The position numbers and the translations under genes were made by a program. This document shows, in pieces, positions 31,905 through 42,356 of a stretch of 64,000 bases of DNA (position 1 is its first letter; the number at the start of each line of letters is the position of its first letter). Under the pieces are notes generated by a model. The model was not told where the DNA came from, searched no databases, and saw nothing but the letters and a program-made list of their open reading frames with translations. Source of the stretch: Acanthopleura granulata (lineage: Eukaryota > Mollusca > Polyplacophora > Chitonida > Chitonidae); assembly GCA_016165875.1 (NCBI GenBank), contig JABBOT010000080.1, positions 9,964,172 to 10,028,171 of the forward strand. The letters run 5' to 3'.

Positions 31905-32085
31905 TTATTTCTGGGTCAGGCTCAGACTGTGTGACATATGCACGTCAGGCTGTACAGTTGATCAGATGTGTGGAGAAGAGACAGCGAGAGAGAGAGGGAG
32001 AGAGAGCGAGAGACGACGGTTGGACAGCCGGAACGCGCTACCCTTGCCAGTCTCACAAGAAGATAAGGGTGATAAGCTGTCACGG
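31905..32085 (+). promoter_or_regulatory. Conserved leader/promoter-proximal block of TLR-b
   Basis: CTGGGTCAGGCTCAGACTGT, GTCAGGCTGTACAG, the GA-rich run at about 31976-32012, CAGTCTCACAAGA and AAGGGTGATAAG are matched at 40035-40200 upstream of TLR-c. Conservation in both copies suggests 5' UTR or proximal promoter. No TATA box is evident and the start site is unknown. Confidence 0.4.
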
Positions 32086-32138
32086 GGTTGAAGCTTGTCT
32101 ACCCAGTCCAAAACACAGCCTGATAAGTCCGTATCAAA

Positions 32139-34160
32139 ATGGCGGTGTTATCTCACCATGGAAAAACACTCTGCTTGTTATGGACTGGAATAGTGTTCAT
32201 CGGGTGTTTTTCGCTGACTGGATCGGTGTTGAACAACACTACACCAGAGACGTTAGCGGTGAGTAGGACTATAACAACAGACAGTGCTAGACTCATCAAC
32301 ACGACCAGGTCGTCTCGGAACGTCAAAGCTATCAACACAACTCAGTCCACTTCAAACACAGTAACTGTACGGGGCCTTCCCGAAAACTGGCGCGAGTTCT
32401 GTACCATGTCAGAGGTTTTCGTTAAATGGAATTTCACCACACTCTCGGCTGACGAAGTTAATGGCATGATTCAGATTTCCTGCCGTCTCCGAGATGGCGA
32501 TCATTTAATGTTTACCGATTTTCGGAACTGGACGCGCACCTTAAGGAGTCGAGCAAAGACTGCGATAAAAGTTGTGTGCGATGAAGGCATGGAGGGCGCA
32601 TTCCACGTGCCTTGGCCAATGAAAGTGAAAAATTTGGTGTATTTAGAGGTTCGTAATTGTTTGTTACCTGATTATTACTCGGAATACTTTGATCAAAGTA
32701 TATCCGCTGTTTCAGATCAACTGCTTGTGCTAGATCTTAAAAAATGCATGATTCAAACCGACCTGACAGAGGTATTTTACCGGATAAAAAATCTGGAAAA
32801 TAGCTCGAGAGATGTTGAGTGTGGCCCACTGAGTCTGGAAAAGTTTGCGTTTAGTGATATTGACTTCTACATCACGGTTTCTGATTATGATCTGTATGAT
32901 CAACTCGAGTCCTACAGCGAACTTCTTTGGGATAAATATCACAGGCTAAATCATCAATGTGACTTCCAAGAGCTACGTTATATTGACGAAAGTTATTTTC
33001 GGGCTATGTCTGGTAGACACCTGTACTCAATACAAGAAAAATCTTTTTATCCCAAGTTGACATTTTACAACTTGTCCAACGTGGATTTCAATGGCATACC
33101 CCTTCCGCTTCGAGAATGGCGCCGCACTATGGAGAAAATGACCTACCTAGATCTTTCCCACAATAACATTTCCGAAATTGACTTAACAGATAAGGGGTTT
33201 GCCGAAGACGGCATAGGTACCATCAATCTGCAGTTTAACAGCATTAAGCAGTTGAGGAAAAGTGATTTGGACACGCTTCGTCGGATTAAATCAGCCACCA
33301 TAGATATCCGTAATAACTTGATCGACTGCTCCTGTGGAATGCTACAAGACTTTCACGATTTTCTAAAAACCCCTGATCTTGGAAGGTACGAATATTTGCG
33401 AGATTTACGCTGTGGTTGGCCGGAGATGTATCGCGGCAAAAGAGTCGCCGATCTCACTGAAGTGCAAGTTCAGTGTACCGAGGGCCTGTTCATAATGACA
33501 GGTGTGCTGGGCTGCCTGGTGTTAATTCTTGTTGTTGTCGTTATCATTCTCTGGAGATTTAGGCGGGAAGTGGTAATTCTGGTGTACATGAGACTTCACA
33601 TCCTGTTGCCATGTCAGGCTATGGACAGTTTGGAAAGCAAAGATTTTGACGCCTTTATTTCCTACAGCAGCAAGGATGACGACTGGGTCCTGAAGACGCT
33701 CGTGAAGAATCTGGAAAGCCAGGAGAATGGTTCGTCAGGCTTCAAGCTCTGTGTACATCATCGCGATTTCGAGATTGGGGCGGCCATTGCAGACAACGTG
33801 ATGAGAAGTGTGGAATCCAGCCGTCACACCATTATGGTGCTGTCGCGCAATTTCGTTCAGAGTGAATGGTGCATCTACGAATTCAGAACTGCAATGCAAC
33901 AAAGCCTACTGGAACGAAGGAAACACTTGATACTCATTATATTGGAAGAGGTTCCCAAATCGGAACTAGACGCAGACCTCCGAAAATGTTTGGAAACTTT
34001 CACTTATATCCAAGTGGGAGAGACGCTGTTCTGGGACAAACTGAGGTATTCTCTGTCTTTGCGGAATAGGCGAAGATCCACCATTCGTTCCACTTCATCC
34101 GGCGCTAAATCCAGCGAAAAGGAGATTCTCAAGTCATCAACCAACAACAACATTGTATAG
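32139..34160 (+). CDS. Toll-like receptor (TLR-b), single exon, 673 aa
   Basis: An intronless type I TIR receptor. The start AAAATGGCGGTG is conserved in TLR-c and precedes a signal peptide (LLWTGIVFIGCFSLTGSVL). A short Asn/Thr-rich linker (three NTT sequons) stands where TLR-a has its mucin-like block. The ectodomain begins LPENWREFC and has sequons at WNFT, NWT, NSS and NLS, and LRR-like segments including MTYLDLSHNNISEID and IGTINLQFNSIKQL. An LRRCT with C397-x-C399, a membrane segment (449-472) and a TIR domain (about 501-640; FDAFISYS, CVHHRDFEIG, FWDKLRYSL) follow. The C-terminal tail is basic and Ser-rich. Residues 242-273 form the loop that differs most from TLR-c. Expected role: innate immune sensing at the cell surface or in endosomes; ligand unknown. 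Confidence 0.93.
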   Translation: MAVLSHHGKTLCLLWTGIVFIGCFSLTGSVLNNTTPETLAVSRTITTDSARLINTTRSSRNVKAINTTQSTSNTVTVRGLPENWREFCTMSEVFVKWNFTTLSADEVNGMIQISCRLRDGDHLMFTDFRNWTRTLRSRAKTAIKVVCDEGMEGAFHVPWPMKVKNLVYLEVRNCLLPDYYSEYFDQSISAVSDQLLVLDLKKCMIQTDLTEVFYRIKNLENSSRDVECGPLSLEKFAFSDIDFYITVSDYDLYDQLESYSELLWDKYHRLNHQCDFQELRYIDESYFRAMSGRHLYSIQEKSFYPKLTFYNLSNVDFNGIPLPLREWRRTMEKMTYLDLSHNNISEIDLTDKGFAEDGIGTINLQFNSIKQLRKSDLDTLRRIKSATIDIRNNLIDCSCGMLQDFHDFLKTPDLGRYEYLRDLRCGWPEMYRGKRVADLTEVQVQCTEGLFIMTGVLGCLVLILVVVVIILWRFRREVVILVYMRLHILLPCQAMDSLESKDFDAFISYSSKDDDWVLKTLVKNLESQENGSSGFKLCVHHRDFEIGAAIADNVMRSVESSRHTIMVLSRNFVQSEWCIYEFRTAMQQSLLERRKHLILIILEEVPKSELDADLRKCLETFTYIQVGETLFWDKLRYSLSLRNRRRSTIRSTSSGAKSSEKEILKSSTNNNIV

Positions 34161-34541
34161 CTCGAATTCTTAATGATCTCACAGGACGTACAAATGTTAA
34201 GTTGTGAAGTTTTTTTTCACTCAGTTGGAACTTGTACTGCATAGGACGTCAAACAGGAAACACTTACTCTGCTCTGCAAATCACCTGACTGGAGTCGTGG
34301 AGTTCCGCTACCTTTATCCATGTTAAAAACGTGGCGGCATTCACACTGACCTCTTTTCCGATCATGCGGAGCTTTGGGGAATGATAAGTTACAGAGCCAC
34401 GCTTCCAAGCAACACATATACAAGTCTATAAACTGAACGTTTTACCGAGGGACAGCAGTTGGTCATCTCCTCGCTGTGCAGATCTATTCTGTGCTATTCG
34501 GCTTGGCCACATTTCACTTTTCTGTGACGTTTTGTTGACCT

Positions 34542-34747
34542 GGGATCGATTCCACAAATAAATCTGGCTTAAGCCAAAATTTAAAACTTAGTCACAATAC
34601 TTATTTCTTTAGTTTTGCAAGATGTAATTTGACACATTTGTCTTAACATAACATTTATGACGTGGTCAAAAATTAATTTTCTAATGGCCGCAGATAAGCT
34701 CTAAAATGGTACCTCAAACTTTGACTTTTGGTTTTGTGGAATCGACC
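34542..34747. mobile_element. MITE with GGNTCGATTCCACAAA-like terminal inverted repeats
   Basis: Left GGGATCGATTCCACAAA and right TTTTGTGGAATCGACC are inverted copies about 200 bases apart, with CTTAAGCCAAAATTTAAAAC just inside. Absent at the homologous position downstream of TLR-c. Confidence 0.65.
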
Positions 34748-34858
34748 TCAAGTGATTATGCAGTACTATGGTTTGCAGTGTCATCTACACATCAATGCTA
34801 AATTTTCCAGCTTGAGTCAGATAGTCTTTGGCAAACGAAAGTAAGCATATAATGGTAT

Positions 34859-35122
34859 GATTTATTTATTTGATTGGTGTTTTACGCCGTACTCAAGAAT
34901 ATTTCACTTATACGACGGTGGCCAGCATTATGGTGGGAGGAAACCGGGCAGAGCCCGGCGAGAACCTACGACCATCCGCAGGTCGCTGGCAGACCTTCCC
35001 GCGTAGGGCCGGAGAGGAAGCCAGCATGAGCTGGACTTGAACTCACAGCGACCGTATTGGTGGGAGGCTTTCTGGGTCATTGCGCTGCGATAGCGCGCAA
35101 ACCGACTGAGCCACGGATCGCT
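34859..35122 (-). repeat. SINE family A, full length, close to consensus, - strand
   Basis: Complete from TTTATTTATTTGATTGGTGT to the head, which in reverse complement reads CCGTGGCTCAGTCGG, GCGCGCTATCGCAGCGC and TGTGAGTTCAAGTCCAGC. It follows ATGGTATGA, which in the TLR-c copy (about 42597-42605) runs into unrelated sequence, so it may have inserted after that duplication. Confidence 0.9.
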
Positions 35123-36689
35123 GAAATCTATGTAACTGGTTCTTTAGTTACCACCTGAACGTGTTACAAGCTTGAAAAACTAAGTATGTACCTGTAGGTT
35201 TACAGTGTGCCAGAGCTTGCGCTGCATCCAGTGTTGATAGATGTGCAGTGAACAATTTATATGTTGGATATTTTCAAATGAATGCGTCTACACATACACG
35301 TTGTTTCAGTTTCAACAGATCATGAATTCTTATGTTGGGGTGTAAACACAGAACTACAACTCTTGATCCTTTTTAAACATGATGAAAGACGGAGAGCTAC
35401 AGGGCGAAAGCTAACGAAATGGGACGAGTGAGTCAGCTGCTTAGACAGGGATCCTTGTCGAAGCATTATAGGCAGAAAACACGGGTCTTCCATTCAATAA
35501 AAACGCCTGGTTTCAATAAAGCTATGCCTTTTGTCACCTTTTAAGGTTTGTATTCACCACAGCTTCTAAATGCTGCTAATATTTGCCCTCCAGGAGGGGG
35601 TACCCACTCTGTAACTTATTTATAGCAAGGCCCCTGGGTGTAAAGCATAATGCCCAAGGTTGTATGCAGTGTTTAAGCCTGCACACATTTTCGTCGCTTT
35701 TAAAGACATGCTTGTTTGTGCAGTTTTGGTGTTTGTGAGACAATTTATTGATGAATCTTTTGCATAATAGCGATGCGCTTTTATACTATTCCAAGTCATG
35801 TACCAATGCGCCTTAGTGTAGTTCGATTGCTTGTGAGATACATTATTGCTTACAAATAGCTTGCTTCGTTCTTCTGTCTCCTATTTTCATCGAAGAAATT
35901 TCATCGAAATATACCGAATATATAAATCGAACTGGCCTAATTAACCGTGTGTATGGCTCGTCAGAAGAGATATGTCAAATAAAATGACATGAACATTACA
36001 ATCGCTGCCTTAAGTAGCCGTGTAGAAGTTGACTGGAGAATTGCAAAGCCTGGTGTATGTCTATATATACTAAGTAAATGGACTCTTTCAACTTCCGTCG
36101 TGCACACTCTGATGTTCTTATCACAACGTACGATGATCCAACAAACTGTACTACACTCTAGGCCCCGAGTACAAATGAGTATAATTGAATGTGACTGGGG
36201 TGTACTTGCTAGGTATAAAAGTATTTGCATGTGTCCTCTTAAATTCAGCTTGTGTTTTTCATCATGTGTGGACGGCTTTAAGCTGCGTGTTGTTGATTAA
36301 TACTGATATGAATGCAATACTACCTTATATTACATCCTTATACAAAATATTTGCTTTGACGAACAACTAATGTTAGGTTGCGTTCCATGTGCAATATTTT
36401 GTCACGTCACTATCCGTGTACAGAGGGGTTAGGCCGGCCAATGTTGTATCCATGCTGGAACAAAGACTAAGCTAATCGCGAAAGGCGGCATCCTGCTTGT
36501 ATATCCAGATTCAGTTTGTCACGTGATCTAATCACTAAAACCCTTTGAATGTATTGGGCCTTGCTAACCCTAAACGTGTTTTGAATTTATTGGAGATTTG
36601 TTACAAGATACTCCAGGCTTAAAATTGTGTGTGGATCCCAGTTAGTATTACTGATATAATGGGTCAAAAGAAATGAGCCGTAGTGAGTG

Positions 36690-36855
36690 TCTCCGCATGC
36701 GCACCCGTTCGGCCCTCCTCGGCTCCGCTGCGGAAACCTGGCGATGGGTGGTGGTTTCTTCTTGATTACCTCCACCCTCCACCCATAAAGCTGACCGCTG
36801 TCGCATAAGTTAAAGATTCCAGGTATGGCGTTAAACTTCAAATGAACTCCAAACA
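36690..36855 (+). repeat. SINE family B-like unit
   Basis: AAACCTGGCGATGGGTGGTG, CATAAAGCTGACCGCTGTCG and GGCGTTAAACTTCAAATGAA; the homologous unit in the right duplicate is at 43955-44097. Confidence 0.6.
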
Positions 36856-37284
36856 AAATCAGTTACATTGTCACCCTGCCTAAGCCTGTTAAGGTGAAAT
36901 GATCTGAAGTTTAGAGCAGAAATATTCCACTATGGGCGTAATAAAACTGTTTTATGTGCTGTGTTAAAACAGCTATATACTATAGGTTGTCGTATCTATT
37001 TTCATACAATCATTCATATTCTACTCATATACGGTTGTAATCAGTTTTAACCAGAAAGGCTGCAAATGTTTTTATTTCTCCTTTTCAAATCTGTGAAAAG
37101 CTGAAAATTTGAGCTAATATATATGTATATTTTTGTACGCTATCTACATCATATCAATGTTATATTTGAATTGTAGAGATTGTGATCTATATTTTTGAGA
37201 TGTGTATTTTATTAGAGCATGGAGATATGCAAATAAATGAAAAATCAGTATAACCCGACGTTTTTTGCCTTCTTTAATGACATG

Positions 37285-37505
37285 TTCGTCCTCACGGCGA
37301 TTAAGGTTTAGAGCATGGTCCAGCCGAACAAGTGCCTTGTGCTGCTTGTAATGAGAAAAAGAACAACAGACCATATATGACATCTATACGTCAGTAACTT
37401 GCCAAAGATCGGTGGTTTTCTACTAGCACTCTGGTTTCACCTACCCATAAAACTGACCATAACTGTATGGTTAAGTTAAAAATTAAAAGTTCTTAAGTAA
37501 GGTTT
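37285..37505 (+). repeat. SINE family B, copy 2
   Basis: Same order of words as 30430-30650 (CTCACGGCGATTAAGGTTTA, CATATATGACATCTATACGT, AACTTGCCAAAGATCGGTGG), with a small insertion near 37345. Confidence 0.7.
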
Positions 37506-37874
37506 GAAACAACAATCAAAATATCAAATAATTAAGGTTTTTACGCCCAAATGAGTTCAAATTAGTGCGCAGCTAGGTCATCAGTGAATATTAAAATTAA
37601 ATGACCTTCCACTCCAAACAGTGTAACGATTACAAATGATCTTTCGAACTCCCTGTTTCTGTGTTAGTATAGAATGGTGTATATTCTATTTTGCTGAAGT
37701 AGTAAAGCTGTGGTAGTTTTTGATATGGTCAGACTTTGTAAAGTCTAAGTTAACCGTTCGCAATTACACAGAGGCCTGCTGGTAAATTAACAGGCGCAAA
37801 TTCGAAATATTTCTCCGGGCACTTCGATCCGCCATTAAATAAATGACCCATCTTAAAGGTGATATCATAAATTT

Positions 37875-38290
37875 GACCAAGCGATAGACCGACCGACAAG
37901 AAAACAGATCAACAAACAGACAGTCCGACAGGAAAACAGATCGACAGGAAAACAGACCAACAAGAAAACAGACCCACAAGAAAACAGACCGACAGAGATG
38001 AAGACAAACCGACCGACTGACAGGAAGACAGACTTACCTGAAACCACTCCGACAAAAGGACAGACCGACTGGAAGACATACCAACAGACAGACATACCGA
38101 CGGACATACCGAATGGAGGAAAGAACAACAGGACGACAGACCCACAGGAAGACCGACCGACAGAAAGACAGACCGACAGGCCGACCGACAGAAAGATATA
38201 CCTTCAGACAGACAGACTGACTTAGCGAGAGACAAGAAGATAGACACACAGACAAACCGAGGGACAGAAAGACGGACAAACAGACAAAGG
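37875..38290 (+). repeat. GACA/GACC-rich low-complexity tract
   Basis: An imperfect short-period array of ACAGACCGACAGGAAGACAG-like units over about 415 bases. It stays open in several frames on both strands and yields Ser/Cys/Leu/Val-rich or Asp/Thr/Arg-rich pseudo-proteins, which I do not regard as genes. Confidence 0.8.
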
Positions 38291-39127
38291 CATTTAGAGA
38301 GCCACTTTGCGCGGCTAATATCGATTGCGTTAATAGTATTTATTTATTTATTTACTTAATTCAAGAAATGTCATCAATCTGCACGGCCTGTTATAGGGTA
38401 AAGTTGCCCACGATACAGTTTGACATCTCTTACTTGTAGGCCTACATACTGTCAATCACCTTACAAGCACTTACCAGGGAGCTTGAGTCAGGTAACCTGG
38501 TGTGTGCTGTTACCTATGTGAAAAACGTGAAAATGGGGAAAAACGAGCTCGTCAGTGGGATCGTTTGGTTTAGGCAAGTCCATATACACGCTGGTGATTT
38601 TCTGGGTGATTTTCTTTGCATCGCGGCGTGGCTTATTTTTGAAGATATTTACCGATAAAAGTCCTCAATCAGAAGGGCGACATATTAGAACATGAAACAC
38701 ATTGTATATCTCCCGGCTCTTACGAGCCACTCGAAAAAGCGAGAGGTATACCATTGCAACTTTATGCGTGTAGTTCCGGCTAACCGTATTTTCTACTTCG
38801 ACTAAGATTTTCTTGAAAATGGTGAAGTAACGCTAAGTGGCGATTGTGGCAAAATGTGGGCAAATATTTCCGCTTTCAGAAGTAAGTTGCTTTATGTGTA
38901 TTCAGGAAGAGTCTAGCGCACGTGAAGCGGAAATGAACAAGAGGGTTGCTTCTTACAAGTATTACACCGACATGTCCACATACCTCTCCGGCTAAGGATG
39001 GCCGGTGGTCCCCGCGTCTCAGTAAACATAAGCCACCTTTAGACAGTGATCTCTGGCCTGCAAGCACCGGTACACTCCATTGCCATTGATTCTTGTTTAC
39101 TGGCCTTTTAATTACAAGTAGGGGAAG

Positions 39128-39210
39128 CGGGGCGTGGTCGAGTGGTTATAACATGCTGATCTTTTAAACTTTAAGGCATGCACAAAATTTGGGTTCAAAG
39201 GTCACCTGTT
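39128..39210 (+). repeat. tRNA-like SINE head
   Basis: GCGTGGTCGAGTGGTTATAA (A-box-like) followed about 45 bases later by GGGTTCAAAGGTCACC (B-box-like). Flanking stems do not pair as in a real tRNA. Confidence 0.45.
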
Positions 39211-39404
39211 ATGTCATATTTATCGCTCAGTTTTAATCGCTAGAATATTCCCCTGGCTTACACAGGCCTGATTAAGCTGCTCTGTCGAAGGCCATACCTT
39301 TTAAAAGCTAATTATTAATGACTTGACTGACATTTGACCTAATCTCTTCACAGTTTTTTGTACCTGTGCACGACGCTTGCGTAACAGTTCGCGAAGTCTA
39401 ACGT

Positions 39405-39595
39405 TCTTGAACACCACTCGCCTTCCACCAACAGGTGGTACATGTATATACGTCACATGTCGGAAACTTTGTCAGTAATTTGCCAAAAGTTTTCCCTGGG
39501 ATCCACAGTTTTCTCAAGTCACGCAACAAACTGCCATCGCACAGTCGGAAAATTCTTGAGTATCGTGTTCAACACAAATCAAGTAAATGAAGTCT
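39405..39595 (+). repeat. SINE-like unit with a family A/B type 3' end
   Basis: CAGTAATTTGCCAAAAGTTT, CTGCCATCGCACAGTCGG and AAATTCTTGAGTATCGTGTT followed by CAACACAAATCAAGTAAATG. Confidence 0.5.
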
Positions 39596-40034
39596 ATAGT
39601 ACCTACATATATATATGAACCTTGAAATTTACAACTAAGTCATAAAAACAAGTAATTGTAGACGTTGAAACTTGGGACACTAGCAGAAAAAGATGGCGAT
39701 GCAATTGGGGCCTGGCATCATATACATTTCACGGAACTTTAAACGAAACATCTGCAGTCAATCAGAAGAATAATTTAACGCTGATATACTTATTTCCACG
39801 AACAAAAAGTCTTAGTCTATTGGGAAACATTCTTAAAACCCAATGCTATATTTCTAGAACATCTAGAACATTAAAATGTACCCACTTGAGTATGTCAGTA
39901 CAGTAGACCTGCAGCCTTATATAACCGATAATAAGCTACTAACGTATAGAGGCCGCTTCGTTGTGTCTGTAAGGTTTTGTTGATAAGCCTCCAGCGCTCA
40001 CGAATACACTATACACGATTTACGAGTCTCCGTA

Positions 40035-40200
40035 TCTGGGTCAGGCCCCGACTGTGTGACGCATGGCGTTCTCGTCAGGCTGTACAGCTAACCAGATGTG
40101 TGTAGAGGAGAGTGCGAGAAAGACAACGGTTCGACAGCCGAAAGGCGCTACCCCTGCCAGTCTCACAAGACGTTAAGGGTGATAAGTTGTTATGGGGACA
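40035..40200 (+). promoter_or_regulatory. Conserved leader/promoter-proximal block of TLR-c
   Basis: Matches 31905-32085 (CTGGGTCAGGCCCCGACTGT, GTCAGGCTGTACAGC, CAGTCTCACAAGACG). After this block TLR-c has about 170 bases before the ATG with no clear match in TLR-b, so the two leaders differ. Confidence 0.4.
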
Positions 40201-40379
40201 AAACTCGCTCCAAGTTTTCACCGATTCGATGGTCACTGAGGTCCTATGAGTGACACTCGCATGAGGTAGGCGACATGTAGGGTGCGTGGGAATCGGATTG
40301 ACTACACGCTGTACATAGCCACAGACAGTTTGAGAGAAATCAGAGTTACGCTGTCCTTCGCTGGTAAGTGCGTATCAAA

Positions 40380-42356
40380 ATGGCGGTGTTATTTTACCAT
40401 AGAAAAACACTCTGTTTATTATGGACTGGAATAGTGTTCATCGGGTGTTTTTCACTGATTGGATCGGTGTTGAACAACACTACACCAGAGACGTTAGCGG
40501 TGAGTAGACCTATAACATCAGACAGTGCTAGACTCATCAACACGACCAGGTCGTCTCGGAACGTCAAAGCTATCAACACAACTCAGTCCACTTCAAACAC
40601 AGTAACTGTACGGGGCCTTCCCGAAAACTGGCGCGAGTTCTGTACCATGTCAGAGGTTTTCGTTAAATGGAATTTCACCACACTCTCGGCTGACGAAGTT
40701 AATGGCATGATTCAGATTTCCTGCCGTCTCCAAGATGGCGATCATTTAATGTTTACCGATTTTCGGAACTGGACGCGCACCTTAAGGAGTCGAGCAAAGA
40801 CTGCGATAAAAGTTGTGTGCGATGAAGGCATGGAGGGCGCATTCCACGTGCCTTGGCCAATGAAAGTGAGAAATTTGGTGTATTTAGAGGTTCGTAATTG
40901 TTTGTTACCTGATTATTACTCGGAATACTTTGATCAAAGTATATCCGCTGTTCCAGATCAACTGCTTGTGCTAGATCTTAAAAAATGCATGATTCAAACC
41001 GACCTGACAGAGGTATTTTACCGGATAAAAAATCTGGAAAATAGCTCGAGAGATGTTGAGTGTGGCCCACTGAGTCTGGAAAAGTTTGCGTTTAGTGATA
41101 TTGGCTTGAACATCGCGGTTTCTGATGATGACAGAGAAATTCTTCGGCGTAAACATCGAAGGCTAAAACATCAATGTGACTTCCAAGAGCTACGTTATAT
41201 TGACGAAAGTTATTTTCGGGCTATGTCTGGTAGACACCTGTACTCAATACAAGAAAAATCTTTTTATCCCAAGTTGACATTTTACAACTTGTCCAACGTG
41301 GATTTCAATGGCATACCCATCCCCCTTCGAGAATGGCGCCGCACTATGGAGAATATGACCTACCTAGATCTTTCCCACAATAACATTTCCGAAATTGACT
41401 TAACAGATGGCGGGTTTGCCGAAGACGGCATAGGTACCATCAATCTGCAGTTTAACAGCATTAAGCAGTTGAGGAAAAGTGATTTGGACACGCTTCGTCG
41501 GATTAAATCAGCCACCATAGATATCCGTAATAACTTGATCGACTGCTCCTGTGGAATGCTACAAGACTTTCACGATTTTCTAAAAACTCCTGATCTTGGA
41601 AGGTACGAATATTTGCGAGATTTACGCTGTGGTTGGCCGGAGATGTATCGCGGCAAAGGAGTCAGCGGTCTGACGGAATTGCAAGTTCAGTGTACCGAGG
41701 GCCTGTTCATAGTGACAAGTGTGCTGGGCTGCCTGGTGTTAATTCTTGTTATTGTCGTCATCATTCTCTGGAGATTTAGGCGGGAAGTGGTAATTCTGGT
41801 GTACACGAGACTTCACATCCTGTTGCCATGTCAGGCTATGGACAGTTTGGAAAGCAAAGATTTTGACGCCTTTATTTCCTACAGCAGCAAGGATGACGAC
41901 TGGGTCCTGAAGACGCTCGTGAAGAATCTGGAAAGCCAGGAGAATGGTTCGTCAGGCTTCAAGCTCTGTGTACATCATCGCGATTTCGAGATTGGGGCGG
42001 CCATTTCAGACAACGTGGTGAGAAGTGTGGAATCCAGCCGTCACACCGTTATGGTGCTGTCGCGCAATTTCATTCAGAGTGAATGGTGCATCTACGAATT
42101 CAGAACTGCAATGCAACAAAGCCTACTGGAACGAAGGAAACACTTGATACTCATTATATTGGAAGAGGTTCCCAAATCGGAACTAGACGCAGACCTCCGA
42201 AAATGTTTGGAAACTTTCACTTATATTCAAGTGGGAGAGACGCTGTTCTGGGACAAACTGAGGTATTCTCTGTCAGTACGGAATAGGCGAAGATCCACCT
42301 GGCGTTCCACTTCATCCGGTGCTAAATCCAGAGAAAAGGAGATTCTCAAATCATGA
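40380..42356 (+). CDS. Toll-like receptor (TLR-c), single exon, 658 aa
   Basis: A close paralogue of TLR-b with the same layout: signal peptide (LLWTGIVFIGCFSLIGSVL), short NTT-rich linker, ectodomain from LPENWREFC, two clear LRRs, LRRCT, membrane segment 441-464 (GLFIVTSVLGCLVLILVIVV core) and TIR domain about 493-632 with FDAFISYS, CVHHRDFEIG and FWDKLRYSL. The start is the ATG at 40380, homologous to TLR-b; the frame is open 12 bases further 5' only by a GTG. It is 15 residues shorter than TLR-b: 8 are lost in the variable loop (residues 242-265 here), and 7 at the C-terminus because a TCA codon became TGA. Both changes leave the recognised domains intact. Expected role as for TLR-b; ligand unknown. 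Confidence 0.93.
   Translation: MAVLFYHRKTLCLLWTGIVFIGCFSLIGSVLNNTTPETLAVSRPITSDSARLINTTRSSRNVKAINTTQSTSNTVTVRGLPENWREFCTMSEVFVKWNFTTLSADEVNGMIQISCRLQDGDHLMFTDFRNWTRTLRSRAKTAIKVVCDEGMEGAFHVPWPMKVRNLVYLEVRNCLLPDYYSEYFDQSISAVPDQLLVLDLKKCMIQTDLTEVFYRIKNLENSSRDVECGPLSLEKFAFSDIGLNIAVSDDDREILRRKHRRLKHQCDFQELRYIDESYFRAMSGRHLYSIQEKSFYPKLTFYNLSNVDFNGIPIPLREWRRTMENMTYLDLSHNNISEIDLTDGGFAEDGIGTINLQFNSIKQLRKSDLDTLRRIKSATIDIRNNLIDCSCGMLQDFHDFLKTPDLGRYEYLRDLRCGWPEMYRGKGVSGLTELQVQCTEGLFIVTSVLGCLVLILVIVVIILWRFRREVVILVYTRLHILLPCQAMDSLESKDFDAFISYSSKDDDWVLKTLVKNLESQENGSSGFKLCVHHRDFEIGAAISDNVVRSVESSRHTVMVLSRNFIQSEWCIYEFRTAMQQSLLERRKHLILIILEEVPKSELDADLRKCLETFTYIQVGETLFWDKLRYSLSVRNRRRSTWRSTSSGAKSREKEILKS

Larger units (their letters stand above)
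31530..37270 (+). repeat. Older tandem duplication containing TLR-b (partner about 39655-44520)
   Basis: Homology to the partner includes the upstream segment (GGTTGAAACTTGGACAAG versus GTTGAAACTTGGGACA), the leader and coding region, the segment just after the stop, and 36360-37270 versus 43075-44520. Flanks look only about 80% identical by eye while the coding region is far closer. The left copy also carries a MITE, a SINE and about 1.2 kb missing from the right copy. Confidence 0.85.
34161..40034. other. Intergenic DNA between TLR-b and TLR-c
   Basis: No gene recognised. Holds a MITE at 34542-34747, a full SINE at 34859-35122, SINE-like units at 36690-36855 and 37285-37505, a GACA/GACC-rich low-complexity tract at 37875-38290, and tRNA-like and SINE-like sequence at 39128-39210 and 39405-39595. 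AATAAA words at about 35497 and 35514 could be an RNA 3' end, but no exon points to them. Nothing recognised in 35123-36360 or 38291-39127. Confidence 0.5.

Noticed and set aside
31877..32266. 129-codon frame overlapping the TLR-b start
   Set aside because: It runs through the GA-rich leader into the TLR-b coding region in another frame and is not kept upstream of TLR-c.
33866..34069. Out-of-frame 67-codon frame inside the TIR region, also at 42083
   Set aside because: A shadow of the TLR coding sequence; it is shared because the genes are paralogous.
37764..38279. Ser/Cys/Val-rich frames on the - strand
   Set aside because: They are translations of the GACA/GACC low-complexity tract, open in several frames on both strands.
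40364..40369. GTAAGT splice donor in the TLR-c leader
   Set aside because: TLR-b has GATAAG at the same place and the conserved ATG follows within about ten bases; a donor here would remove the start codon.
40368..40379. GTG start 12 bases upstream of the TLR-c ATG
   Set aside because: The ATG at 40380 is conserved in TLR-b and has a good context; a GTG start is not expected.
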